This document shows, piece after piece, positions 1 through 9,600 of a stretch of DNA of 64,000 nt. The notes below the pieces were generated by a model. That model did not search any database. It was given only the letters and a program-made list of their open reading frames with translations, and had not been told where the DNA came from. The position numbers were made by a program, and so were the translations under genes. The first letter of the stretch is position 1. The number at the start of each line of letters is the position of its first letter. The DNA lies in the NCBI RefSeq assembly GCF_002234575.2, contig NZ_CP022464.2:1922001-1986000 (forward strand). The letters run 5' to 3'. This stretch comes from Enterocloster bolteae (GTDB lineage Bacteria; Bacillota; Clostridia; Lachnospirales; Lachnospiraceae).

Positions 1-1
1 A

Positions 2-2434
2 GAAAGAAAAAAGAAAATTATAGATACTGGAAGAATAAGGTATATCGTAACAAGCAATGAAATGAGGTCAGAAGAAGATTTAGGAGTATCTGTGATCTGC
101 CTTGAAGCGGTTCTTCAGAAAGCGTTACCGGCAAAAGAACCTGGCTTTCCCGAAACGAACCAACCGGCTTATATTATTTTTACATCGGGTACAACTGGTA
201 TACCTAAAGGTGTGGTTATCTCCCATAGTGAGGCCCATAATACAATAGCCGATATAAATCAACGATTTAATATAGGTAGGAATCATACTGGGATCGCTAT
301 TTCAGACTTGGATTTTGATTTATCTGTTTATGATATTTTTGGATTGTTATCAGCTGGGGGAACCTTGGTGGTGTTGAGTGAGGAAACAAAAAGGGAGCCT
401 GTATTTTGGAGAAAAGCAATTATTGATGCGGGCGTAAATGTTTGGAACTCGGTTCCGGCACTGTTTGATATGTTATTAACCACCTGTGAAACTGATAAAC
501 AAATGCTGCCGCTTCAACTGGTTTTATTATCCGGAGATTGGATTAAGATGGATTTATATGACAGGCTGAAAGCAATCAGTGAATGCTGTAAGTTTGTTTC
601 TCTGGGAGGAGCAACGGAAGCGGCCATATGGTCTAATTATTTTGTTGTGGACGGTATTGACAGCAGCTGGAAGTCAATACCATATGGTGAACCACTAAGC
701 AATCAGTATCTGAGAGTTGTTGATGGTAATGGATATGATTGTCCGGATTATGTAAATGGGGAACTGTGGATTGGCGGGGACGGTGTGGCAGAAGGCTACT
801 TAAATGACCCTGAATTAACAGATGCGAAGTTTGTTGCAATAGATGGGGTAAGGTGGTATAAAACCGGCGATTTGGTCCGGTATAATTCTGCAGGGATTGT
901 AGAATTTCTGGGTAGAATCGACAATCAGGTTAAGATTAATGGCTACCGAATCGAATTGGGAGAAGTAGAAAATGTTATTAAGCGTTCTCCGGACGTTTCT
1001 AATGTAGTGGTAGGTGTGGTTGATGAGAAAGGAAAAAAGGAATTAGGAGCTGTGATTGTTCCGAAAATAAATGCTGCTGTCAATGTACATATTACTTGTT
1101 GTGAGGATAACAACAAATATTCGGATTTCCATATGAAGGAACGTGAAAGAGTTGTCAGGCAGTTGATTCTTGAATTCTGTCATATGCAATCAAGGGTATC
1201 AGCAGAGTATAGGCCGATTATAGAATTTTGGGAGGGCTGGCTTGAATGCCATATGGAATATTCAGCAGATATATTTTACGCCAGAGAGGAAATGGAACCA
1301 TTGCAAAAGGTTATGAATGCAAGGAATCTTTTTGCGGAGATACTCACGGGGGAGCAACGTGTGGAGGAGCTGCTTCGGAGGGAGGAGGTTTCACCAGAGT
1401 TCTGGTCTTTAAAGGGGGAAGATACGAAGTACTTTTTAGACAAGATACTGGCAGGCGATATAAGTAACAGGAAAATCGCAGTTTTGGGTGCAAGAACAGG
1501 AGAAATTATAAAGCAATACTGGGACGGATTCTGCCAGGCAGAGGAGATAACGTTATTTGATACTTCAGCGGGAATATTGAAGTTGGCACAGGAAAAACTG
1601 GGAGGAATGAATGCAAATATCCGCTATTGCAGTACATACAATGAGGGTGTGGAAGAATCGGAACTGAATAAATATGATATTGTTTTGGCGGTAAATCTAT
1701 TGCATACCTATGAGGAACCTTTAAAGGAAGTGGAGTGGGCAGCGCTTCTGCTGAAGAGGGAAGGGGACTTTTATGCAATCGAGTATGAGGAGTTAGACCC
1801 CATGGGTATTCTTATTTCTGGTTTGCTGGAGAATGGATTTGTTAATAGAAAGCGGGGAAGACGAGAGCATACGCCTTTACTATTATTGGATGATTGGAAA
1901 AATATTTATGGACAGGCTCCTTTTGGAGAGGTTGCAATAAACAGAAGAGGAAGATTGGGAGCTCTGTTAATCCACGCTAAAAACGTAACACCAGAAGTAA
2001 TAGAAATGAGATCTCGTATATTAGAATACATGAATGAAAATCTGACGGCCTACATGATTCCGACTAAACGCATGATTGTAAAGCAAGTAGTGTTGAGCAA
2101 AAATGGAAAGGTGGATAGACAGCAGACATTAGCGTTATTGGCTGTAAAGCAAACAGCGGAAAAGGAGAGTATCATACTTCAGGGAATTGAAGCTGATATT
2201 GCAGAGCTTTGGACAAACATTCTGAGTTGCAAAATATTTGATAGGAGCCAGAGCTTTTTTGAATCGGGCGGAGATAGTCTATCAGCAACTCGGTTTCTGG
2301 CGGAAATCAAGAAGAAATACTCTGTGGATATACCATTAAAGGATATCTTTAGCACGCCATCTCTCAAGTCTGTTGCGGATCTGCTTCAGGCCAGGCTTGC
2401 GGAGAATGAAGGTATGGTTGAAGGCGAGATATAA
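2..2434 (+). CDS. NRPS fragment: adenylation domain with embedded methyltransferase-like domain, then carrier domain (5' end outside window)
   Basis: The reading frame is open from the first bases, so the true start lies upstream. Numbering from the ATG at 62, the adenylation core motif YIIFTSGTTGIPKG lies near residue 37, FDLSVYDIFG near 90, LGGATE near 183 and YKTGD near 269. About 300 residues are then inserted before the C-terminal adenylation subdomain (LSKNGKVDR near 685). This insert has a weak SAM-type motif (VLGARTGE near 474). It matches the layout of PchE and HMWP2, where a methyltransferase fold, sometimes acting as an epimerase, sits inside the adenylation domain. A carrier domain follows (GGDSLS near 736). 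The D-L-Y...N pocket residues resemble the known cysteine code. Next gene is 24 bp downstream in the same direction. Substrate and epimerase/methylase role are inferred. Confidence 0.9.
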   Translation, partial: ERKKKIIDTGRIRYIVTSNEMRSEEDLGVSVICLEAVLQKALPAKEPGFPETNQPAYIIFTSGTTGIPKGVVISHSEAHNTIADINQRFNIGRNHTGIAISDLDFDLSVYDIFGLLSAGGTLVVLSEETKREPVFWRKAIIDAGVNVWNSVPALFDMLLTTCETDKQMLPLQLVLLSGDWIKMDLYDRLKAISECCKFVSLGGATEAAIWSNYFVVDGIDSSWKSIPYGEPLSNQYLRVVDGNGYDCPDYVNGELWIGGDGVAEGYLNDPELTDAKFVAIDGVRWYKTGDLVRYNSAGIVEFLGRIDNQVKINGYRIELGEVENVIKRSPDVSNVVVGVVDEKGKKELGAVIVPKINAAVNVHITCCEDNNKYSDFHMKERERVVRQLILEFCHMQSRVSAEYRPIIEFWEGWLECHMEYSADIFYAREEMEPLQKVMNARNLFAEILTGEQRVEELLRREEVSPEFWSLKGEDTKYFLDKILAGDISNRKIAVLGARTGEIIKQYWDGFCQAEEITLFDTSAGILKLAQEKLGGMNANIRYCSTYNEGVEESELNKYDIVLAVNLLHTYEEPLKEVEWAALLLKREGDFYAIEYEELDPMGILISGLLENGFVNRKRGRREHTPLLLLDDWKNIYGQAPFGEVAINRRGRLGALLIHAKNVTPEVIEMRSRILEYMNENLTAYMIPTKRMIVKQVVLSKNGKVDRQQTLALLAVKQTAEKESIILQGIEADIAELWTNILSCKIFDRSQSFFESGGDSLSATRFLAEIKKKYSVDIPLKDIFSTPSLKSVADLLQARLAENEGMVEGEI

Positions 2435-2458
2435 AACTCTGGAAGGAGCATTGACTCT

Positions 2459-3946
2459 ATGGATAAAACAAAAGAGTTCATATGGCTGGCAGATAATGAG
2501 TTGAGAATAAATTTAAATAAATTAGCCAGTGATGGAATCAATGTATGGTTAGAGGATGAAAAGCTAAAGTTTAAAGGCGAACAGGGCAAGGTTACGGAAG
2601 AGGCATTAAAATGGATGCGGCAGAATAAAACAGCAATTATATCCTATCTCTTGGAGAAGGAGGAGGTTCAGGATAAGGGATTTGATTTAACCCCGATACA
2701 AAAGGCGTATTTCTTGGGTAGGGATAACCTCTATGAATTGGGAGGTATCAGTGCTAATTACTATTTTGAAATAGATATGGATAAGCTGGATGTTAAGAAA
2801 TTTGAATCAATATTTAACCAGGTGATTCATGATAATGAGGCACTGAGAGGCATTATCTTGAAGTGTGGGAGGCAGGCTGTTTTAAGTAACGTACCGTGGT
2901 TCTCCATTGAAGTGAAAAGAGTAAATGATGAAGCAGAGCAAAAAGCGCTGCGGTTAGAGTGGGAAAGCAAAATATATCCGTTGGAGTCCTGGCCTATGTT
3001 TCATGTGGGTCTGACAACAAAGGATAATTGCTGTTACAGGCTGCATGTGGGGTTTGACTGTATTTTGCTGGATGCCTGGAGTGTCACACTTATGCTGAAG
3101 CAGATATATAAACTTTATGAAAATGATAAGATTATGGTTCCTGCATACACCTTTAGAGAATATTGCAATGAACATGGGAAGCTTCTGAATGAAAAAATTC
3201 AGGAGCAGGCTGAGCGGTATTGGAGCCAGCGGTGTGAAATGCTTCCGAAGGCACCGGCCTTGCCATATGCAAAAAAACTATCGGATATTAATATACCGCA
3301 TTTTAGAAGATTGAATTATGAGTTGCCGAGATCCGATACAGAAACGATATATATGAAGGCGAAGGAATACAAAGTAACCCCAGCAGCAGTTCTGTGTACT
3401 GTTTATATGAAAGTATTGGCAGAATATGCGGAGTCTCCTGAGTTTTCCATAAATCTAACTGTGTTTAATCGTTTATCAGCAAATAGGGAAGTGCAGGAAG
3501 TCCTTGGAGACTTTACGAATATCAGTATCGCGGTATATGAAGCGAAGAAAGGACGGTCATTTAAGGAGGAGGTTCTGGAAACACAGAAAGAATTTTGGAA
3601 TTTGGTTAAATATAGAGGGTATGAGGGCGTAAAGATAATCAGAAAAATGCCAAAGAATAATCCAGTTCAGGCGTCTTTGCCGGTAGTTTTTACGGGAATC
3701 CTTCAGGGACTTAAACAGTCCGATTACTATCTCCCCAATTGGGCAAGAGAAATTTATGCCTACAGCCAGACACCTCAAGTTTCTTTGGATTATCAGGCAA
3801 CGGATTTTAAAGGTAATCTGTCTGTTAATTGGGATTACGTGGTACAGGCATTTGAGAATTTTGTGATACAGGAGATGTTTGACAAAAATATAGCTCTGCT
3901 GAGGAAAATCATTCAATTGGATTGGGAACAGGAAATTGAAATATAG
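2459..3946 (+). CDS. TubC-type docking domain plus heterocyclization (Cy) domain, no carrier domain
   Basis: A 495-residue protein. Residues 1-62 (ELRINLNKLASDGINVWLE...) look like a TubC N-terminal docking domain, which joins NRPS proteins end to end. The rest is one condensation-superfamily domain, starting LTPIQKAYFLGR. The usual HHxxxDG is replaced by DCILLDAWS (near residue 200), the DxxxxDxxS signature of cyclization domains that condense and cyclize Cys or Ser into azolines. There is no adenylation or carrier domain, so it must act on partners docked in trans. GGAAGGAG lies 7 bases before the ATG. It sits between an A-MT-PCP protein and the phosphopantetheinyl transferase. A free-standing Cy domain is unusual; it may be a split module or a second cyclization catalyst. 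Confidence 0.9.
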   Translation: MDKTKEFIWLADNELRINLNKLASDGINVWLEDEKLKFKGEQGKVTEEALKWMRQNKTAIISYLLEKEEVQDKGFDLTPIQKAYFLGRDNLYELGGISANYYFEIDMDKLDVKKFESIFNQVIHDNEALRGIILKCGRQAVLSNVPWFSIEVKRVNDEAEQKALRLEWESKIYPLESWPMFHVGLTTKDNCCYRLHVGFDCILLDAWSVTLMLKQIYKLYENDKIMVPAYTFREYCNEHGKLLNEKIQEQAERYWSQRCEMLPKAPALPYAKKLSDINIPHFRRLNYELPRSDTETIYMKAKEYKVTPAAVLCTVYMKVLAEYAESPEFSINLTVFNRLSANREVQEVLGDFTNISIAVYEAKKGRSFKEEVLETQKEFWNLVKYRGYEGVKIIRKMPKNNPVQASLPVVFTGILQGLKQSDYYLPNWAREIYAYSQTPQVSLDYQATDFKGNLSVNWDYVVQAFENFVIQEMFDKNIALLRKIIQLDWEQEIEI

Positions 3947-3956
3947 GAAGAATCCC

Positions 3957-4601
3957 ATGTGGAATGATGGTGTTTATATATTTAAGGAGTTAGACCGTAT
4001 CAGTGAATCAGATTTAGAACGGGTATCTATGATTTTGCCGGAATATCGGTTGGAAAAGGTTAAAAAATATAAACGGGATCTTGATCGTAAGAATTGCGTC
4101 ATCGCTTATCTCTTATTAACGATTGCCCTGAAACGGGAGTTTAATATAGAGGGAAGGATTGCTATGGACTATGGCATTCACGGAAAACCGTATTTAAAAG
4201 AATATCAAGACGTTTACTTTAATTTTAGCCACTGTTCCCAGGGTGTGGTCTGTGCTGTTTCTATAAATGATATAGGTGTTGATATAGAAACAATCGATGA
4301 AAAGAGAATGTTCTTTTCATCGGATATTTTTTCACCAAAAGAACTGGAATTCATTGTAAATTCGCAGAAAGAAGATTTCTTCCGCTTATGGGTTTTAAAG
4401 GAAGCTACTGTAAAATGTACAGGCATAGGTTTGGTCTACGGGAGCAATTATATTGAGTTTTTAACTCCGAAAGACGGGACTTTCTGCAAAGATGAATTTG
4501 TGTATCATCTGAAAAAGATAGGAAGTATGTATTTAGCGGTATGTAGCAAATACCCGGTCCGATATCAAATGGTTACACGAAAGGAGTTACTCAATATATG
4601 A
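3957..4601 (+). CDS. 4'-phosphopantetheinyl transferase, Sfp type
   Basis: This enzyme moves phosphopantetheine from CoA onto the serine of carrier domains, switching the NRPS on. Visible family motifs are GIHGKPYL, NFSHC, GVDIE and WVLKEATVKCTG, covering the CoA- and magnesium-binding residues of the Sfp family; about 214 residues is the usual length. I chose the ATG at 3957 because AGGAAG lies 6 bases upstream; an in-frame TTG at 3936 would overlap the preceding gene and lacks a site. Its stop overlaps the start of the next gene as ATGA (4598-4601), implying translational coupling. Its place inside the cluster indicates that it is the dedicated activator of these carrier domains. Confidence 0.95.
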   Translation: MWNDGVYIFKELDRISESDLERVSMILPEYRLEKVKKYKRDLDRKNCVIAYLLLTIALKREFNIEGRIAMDYGIHGKPYLKEYQDVYFNFSHCSQGVVCAVSINDIGVDIETIDEKRMFFSSDIFSPKELEFIVNSQKEDFFRLWVLKEATVKCTGIGLVYGSNYIEFLTPKDGTFCKDEFVYHLKKIGSMYLAVCSKYPVRYQMVTRKELLNI

Positions 4602-5128
4602 GACAAAATGGAAGTATTATGGAAATCTTTTATAATTTTTTTAATAATAGCGAAAATGAAATTATATTTTATGATTTGAGTGAGGAACGTTTCAGTGCGG
4701 ATAATTTACGGAATATGGTTGAAAAAACCATGGCGAAGCTGAGCTCTGTTGAAAGGCGAGAGTATGTTATTTTACAGATTGGTGATAAAAAGGAGTTTCT
4801 AATTTCCCTGATTTCCTTATTCTGTTTAGATGCCATTCCGGTTATATTGCCAATGTGTACCAGCCAAAGTGGTTATGAGCAGTTAAAGAAGATTTTGAAG
4901 GCGCATCCAGGGACATTGGTGATTGCTGATAATCAGGGCAGCCAGAATTTGGCTCATTTTACAGATGGAAGTATTAATATACAAAATATTGAAGCGGACG
5001 CAATGAGCCTTTGCCGCAGGGGCAGAGCATATGGGGAGCAGGACGAGGCAATTATCATGTATTCCTTGTATGATGTTGTTAGAAGCAAACACAACATACT
5101 TCCTTTCTTTTTCTGTTTCGTGGTTTAA
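4598..5128 (+). pseudogene. Acyl-AMP ligase, N-terminal part, cut by IS110 insertion
   Basis: The native sequence runs from the ATG at 4598 to about 5066 (...DEAIIMYS). The last 20 residues up to the stop at 5128 are encoded by the insertion sequence. Skipping the element, codons TAT TCC are followed directly by TCC GGC AGT ACC at 6632, giving the AMP-binding signature YSSGSTSEPKG, which proves that this ORF and the one at 6626-14095 were one gene. The fused protein would be about 2,640 residues. The ligase is expected to activate the starter acid and load it on the first carrier domain. As read, the fragment lacks the ATP-binding loop and cannot be active alone. Confidence 0.93.
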
Positions 5129-5139
5129 TACATTCAGAT

Positions 5140-5332
5140 ACTGTGACTTTTGATGTTTTTTTGTAGCCTCGACTACTCGACAGGAGTGTATTGCCATCTC
5201 TTTTATCTGAATTGTTTATTAGCTGGATGTTGCCGGAGCGTTTGCTCTGAGTACTTATTTCAATCAAGTCTACGATGATAACTGCTGGTGGATATCACGG
5301 TATCAGACTTTATGAAAGGGAGGTACAACCTC
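5140..5332 (+). ncRNA. Predicted IS110 bridge RNA with target guides
   Basis: This is the noncoding left end of the element; exact RNA ends are not known. TGTATT at 5187-5192 equals the target's top strand just left of the core (CATGTATTC-CT). TGCCGGAG at 5231-5238 is the exact reverse complement of the core plus right target half (CTCCGGCA). Left guide first and right guide about 40 nt later is the arrangement described for the target-binding loop of bridge RNAs. ACTC at 5175-5178 can pair with GAGT at 5249-5252 to close the loop. A donor loop is less certain: GCTGGT at 5284-5289 equals the right end of the element, and TACAA at 5324-5328 is complementary to the first bases of its left end. 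Confidence 0.72.
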
Positions 5333-6499
5333 ATGATTTACGTAGGCATTGATATTGCCAAACTCAACCATTTCGCCGCCGCGATTTCTTCCGACGGCGA
5401 AATACTCATCGAGCCGTTCAAATTTTCTAATAACTATGATGGCTTCTATCTACTGCTTTCTCATCTGGCACCACTTGACCAGAACAGTATCATCATAGGT
5501 CTTGAATCAACGGCACACTACGGTGACAACCTTGTTCGTTTTCTCATCAGCAAGGGCTTTAAAGTGTGTGTTCTCAACCCTATCCAGACTTCGTTCATGC
5601 GTAAAAATAATGTACGCAAAACGAAGACTGATAAAGTCGACACGTTTGTGATTGCTAAAACCCTTATGATGCAGGATTCCCTTCGGTTTATGGCCTTAGA
5701 GGATCTGGATTACATTGAGCTCAAAGAGCTCGGTAGATTCCGCCAGAAACTTGTGAAGCAGCGTACACGCTTAAAAATTCAGCTGACTTCCTATGTAGAC
5801 CAGGCATTCCCGGAACTACAATACTTCTTTAAGTCTGGCTTGCATCAAAACTCTGTCTATGCCGTCCTTAAGGAGGCTCCGACACCCAACGCTATTGCTT
5901 CTATGCATTTGACCCATCTTGCTCACACCCTCGAAGTTGCTTCCCACGGCCATTTCGGTAAGGATAAAGCCAGAGAATTAAGAGTTCTCGCACAGAAGTC
6001 TGTCGGTGTCAATGACAGTTCTCTATCTATTCAAATAACTCATACCATTGAACAGATCGAGTTACTGGATAGCCAACTTTTTTCTACAGAGCTTGAAATG
6101 GCAAATCTTGTCACCTGCCTGCACTCTGTAATTATGACCATTCCCGGAATTGGTGTCGTGAATGGCGGAATGATTCTTGGTGAGATTGGTGATATACACC
6201 GATTCTCTAATCCAAAGAAACTGCTTGCATTTGCTGGACTGGATCCGACCGTTTATCAGTCTGGAAACTTCCAGGCTCACAGAACCAGGATGTCCAAAAG
6301 AGGATCTAAAGTGCTACGCTATGCCCTCATGAATGCAGCTCACAATGTCGTAAAAAACAATGCTACTTTCAAAGCTTATTATGATGCCAAGAGAGCGGAA
6401 GGCCGGACTCATTACAATGCCCTTGGGCACTGTGCTGGCAAACTTGTCAGAGTCATCTGGAAGATGCTCACTGACGAAGTAGCATTCAACCTCGAATAA
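5333..6499 (+). CDS. IS110-family transposase/recombinase (DEDD plus catalytic serine)
   Basis: About 388 residues. The N-terminal RuvC-like DEDD domain shows GIDIAKLNHF (Asp), GLESTAHYGD (Glu) and KTDKVDTFVIA (two Asp). The C-terminal transposase_20 domain has IPGIG, FAGLDP and SKRGSKVLRYAL, the last carrying the expected catalytic serine. I chose the ATG at 5333, followed by IYVGIDIAK, because GGGAGG lies about 9 bases upstream; the longer ORF start at 5288 has no ribosome binding site and would run through the predicted bridge RNA. The family recombines a circular element junction with a target under the guidance of a bridge RNA. All motifs look intact, so the element may be active. Confidence 0.95.
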   Translation: MIYVGIDIAKLNHFAAAISSDGEILIEPFKFSNNYDGFYLLLSHLAPLDQNSIIIGLESTAHYGDNLVRFLISKGFKVCVLNPIQTSFMRKNNVRKTKTDKVDTFVIAKTLMMQDSLRFMALEDLDYIELKELGRFRQKLVKQRTRLKIQLTSYVDQAFPELQYFFKSGLHQNSVYAVLKEAPTPNAIASMHLTHLAHTLEVASHGHFGKDKARELRVLAQKSVGVNDSSLSIQITHTIEQIELLDSQLFSTELEMANLVTCLHSVIMTIPGIGVVNGGMILGEIGDIHRFSNPKKLLAFAGLDPTVYQSGNFQAHRTRMSKRGSKVLRYALMNAAHNVVKNNATFKAYYDAKRAEGRTHYNALGHCAGKLVRVIWKMLTDEVAFNLE

Positions 6500-6625
6500 G
6501 AGGTCTGTATACCATAATCGATAGATTTTGAAAAAGGGCTTTTAGGGAGCTTTGTTAAAGTTACCCTTCTTTCTGCGAAACACGGAATTGAAATTTCCAC
6601 CTAATTTATACTTGACTTTTCATAG

Positions 6626-9600
6626 CTGGTCTCCGGCAGTACCTCGGAACCAAAGGGAACAATATTGACTGTCGAAAATATTATAGAGTCGGTAAAAGAG
6701 AAAAGCATAGAGTATAGCGTAGCACAAAATGATGTGTTTATGACATGGATGTCCTTAGAGCATATAGTGGGGATGGTGGACTTTATGTTCTTACCATTTT
6801 TTACAGGCTGTACATGCGTTTACTCGGAAATCAGCTCATTTTTATCTAATCCCAGGGAATGGTTCGATTTGATGGAAAAATACAATGTGACGGTTTCTGT
6901 AGCACCTAATTTTGCATATAAGTATATGTCCGATTGTATAACTGATTCAGATAATTGGGATCTATCATCCCTTCGCATTTTAATGAGTATTGGAGAACCG
7001 ATTTCACGGCAGGTGATTCAGAGATTTTTTTCTAAGGTAAACAGGTTTCATATTGATGAGGAAAAGTTTGTTGCTGCGTATGGGTTGAGTGAGACTTGTT
7101 CCGGTGTGGTTGTAAATAAAGGAAATGTGTTAAAAGCTAAAGTGGCACCAGAAGTGAATATAACATCAGGAATTGATTTTGACAGCAGCCATTTTGATTA
7201 TAAAAAAGCTGATTTAATTTGTCAGGGAGAACCTATTGCAGATACAAAAGTGAGAATCATGGACGACCATCGTGAGGAACTAAAAGAAAATTGTATCGGA
7301 AATATAGAGATAAAGGGAAGTGCTGTTTGTAAGGGATATTTTGAGTATGATGGCCGTCAGCCTGTAGAAGATGGGTGGTTAAGTACAGGCGATATAGGAT
7401 TTTACTCTGGTGGGGCATTATATGTTATAGGGAGAAGAAAGGACGTGATTTTTTCCTACGGAAAAAATATATACCTGAGTGATCTTGAATATGCGGTTGC
7501 TAAATATTTTCAGCTTAGAAGCGTGGCCTGCGGTGATAATGTGTCCAGCGAGGGTGAATTTTATATCTATTTATTTGTTGAAATAAATGAGGCTGAAGGT
7601 CAGCAAATGAAAAGTAAAATCAGGCATACTATTTTAAGAGAGCTGGGTATAAAGCTAGATGATATTATCTTTATGGACAAACTTAGTAATACAAAAGCAG
7701 GAAAAATCAGTAAAGCAGAAATCATGAGGAAATATACAATGAGTAGAGATTCAGAGAGAAGAGATAATATAGAAGGTTTTATAAAGGGTTACTTTGCGGG
7801 AGAAGTTACGGAAGACACCAGTATTCTGGACGTTGCAGAAGACTCCCTGAGTATGTTTCGGTTGATTGGTGCAATCCATAAGCAATTTGGAATTAAAATG
7901 GGGATTCTTGATTTAACGAGGTGTGAAACCATTCATGATTTATGTGATTACATCAATAAGCTTTCCGGAAGAGAAATACCGGTAGAAAAGATAACATGTG
8001 AAAACCAGATGTTTTGCACCTCTATACAGGAGGCATACATACTGGGACGCCAGCAGGAGTTCTATGGAAATACCAACATGTCCCACTTTTATTTGGAAGT
8101 GAGGCATAATCTTTCTTCACAAAAAATAGAAGAGGCAATACGTAAACTAATCAGACGCCATTCTATGCTGCGCAGTATTTTTGAAAATAGCAGACGGGTG
8201 GTATTGGGTGAAGACATTGCCGATACGTTTTTCTTAAAGACTTTAGAAGAAAAGTCACTTGAAAGCCATAGAAAAGCTGCCAATCAGAAAGTAAATGAAC
8301 CAGACAAATGGCCACTGTTTGAAATCTGTAATATCAAGGAGGGGGATTCTTATATTGCGGCCATTGATATAGATATGCTTATTGTGGACGGATTTAGTTT
8401 AAGCGTGTTGGTCAGAGACTTTAAGAGTTTATGCAGGAGGCTGGAATTAGAACCCATATCGGATGGATTTGGCAAGTATCTGGAAGCATATTCCATCAGA
8501 AAATCCGGAAACAGATACTTACAGGATAAACAATATTGGCTGGAAAGAGTGAAGACGCTTCCGGGCTCCCCACAAATACCGATTCTTGCAGCTGTCAATC
8601 GTGGCCCTAATGTATTTTTACGCAAGGAGAAGGCATTTACAGAGCAAGCCTGGGAAGAGTTAGAAAATGTTGCAGAAAGAAATGGTGTGACGATAAGCGT
8701 ATTGCTGTTGACTCTTTATATACATACGCTTAAGAGATGGAGCGAGGAACCGGAATTTACACTCAATGTAACAGTGATGGATCGTCCGACACAGATGAAA
8801 GACACAGAGCGTTTTGTTGGAGACTTTACGACCAATACACTTTTCAATTACGAAAATGAATCAGGCAGTCCCCGGAATCTGTACCAGGATTTATCTCATG
8901 TAAAGGGTAGGTTATATGAGTATTTGGATCATAACAATTTCGATGGTGTAGAAGTAATAAGGGAGTATGCTAAAGTTCATCAGGGCGAGATGGCTTTAAT
9001 GCCGGTGGTTTTCACCAGTATGTTGTTTAAGGAAGACAATGCGCTTACATATGAGGACATCAACTACTTTGTTACTCAAACATCACAGGTATATCTGGAC
9101 TGCCAGATATATCATTATGATACAACTTACGTAATCGCTTGGGATTATCTGGAGAAGGTTTTTCCGGACAATATGATTCACAATATGTTTGATTACTACA
9201 TGAATCTTGTTGAAGGAATAATCTGCGGCCGTGAAATCAATGAAATCCCCGTAGGAAATGAGAGAGCAGTTACTCGGTACAATGAAACTGATTATTCGGA
9301 AGAACTAATGACTATTCCGGAAATGTTAAAACGGTCACTCGATTTCTTTGGTCCCAAAACAGCCATAACGGATGGTGAAACTGTATTAACATATGAACAG
9401 TTAAAGAGACGTATGGAAGATATGATTGAGGATTATATAAAACAGGGGATGAAATGTGGAGATACGGTCATGGTACTGGCGGGAAAGGATATTGATTCCG
9501 TAGTAGCGATATTAGCTGTTGCTAAAATAGGAGCCACCTTTATACCCGTTCCGGAAGATTATCCGAAGGAACGTATTGAAACTATAAGAGAGTATTCCAG

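Larger units (their letters stand above)
5067..6632 (+). mobile_element. IS110-family insertion sequence (about 1,566 bp)
   Basis: The ends can be placed because the interrupted coding sequence can be rebuilt: target ...GTATTC then CT then CCGGCAG. The dinucleotide CT occurs at both junctions (5065-5066 and 6631-6632), and no longer target duplication is present. This matches the CT core reported for IS110-family bridge-RNA recombinases such as IS621. The element has no terminal inverted repeats, one recombinase gene, a 266-nt left noncoding end and a 133-nt right end. The long left end places it in the IS110 rather than the IS1111 group. Because only a CT core is shared, exact excision would restore the NRPS reading frame. 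Confidence 0.92.

Noticed and set aside
3936..3956. TTG start for the phosphopantetheinyl transferase
   Set aside because: No ribosome site precedes it and it overlaps the upstream gene, while the ATG at 3957 is well placed.
5284..5328. Donor-binding loop of the IS110 bridge RNA
   Set aside because: GCTGGT and TACAA fit the element's right and left ends, but they are short, a second GCTGG match exists at 5222, and the 3' part overlaps the ribosome site. I kept it only as a remark, not as a separate feature.
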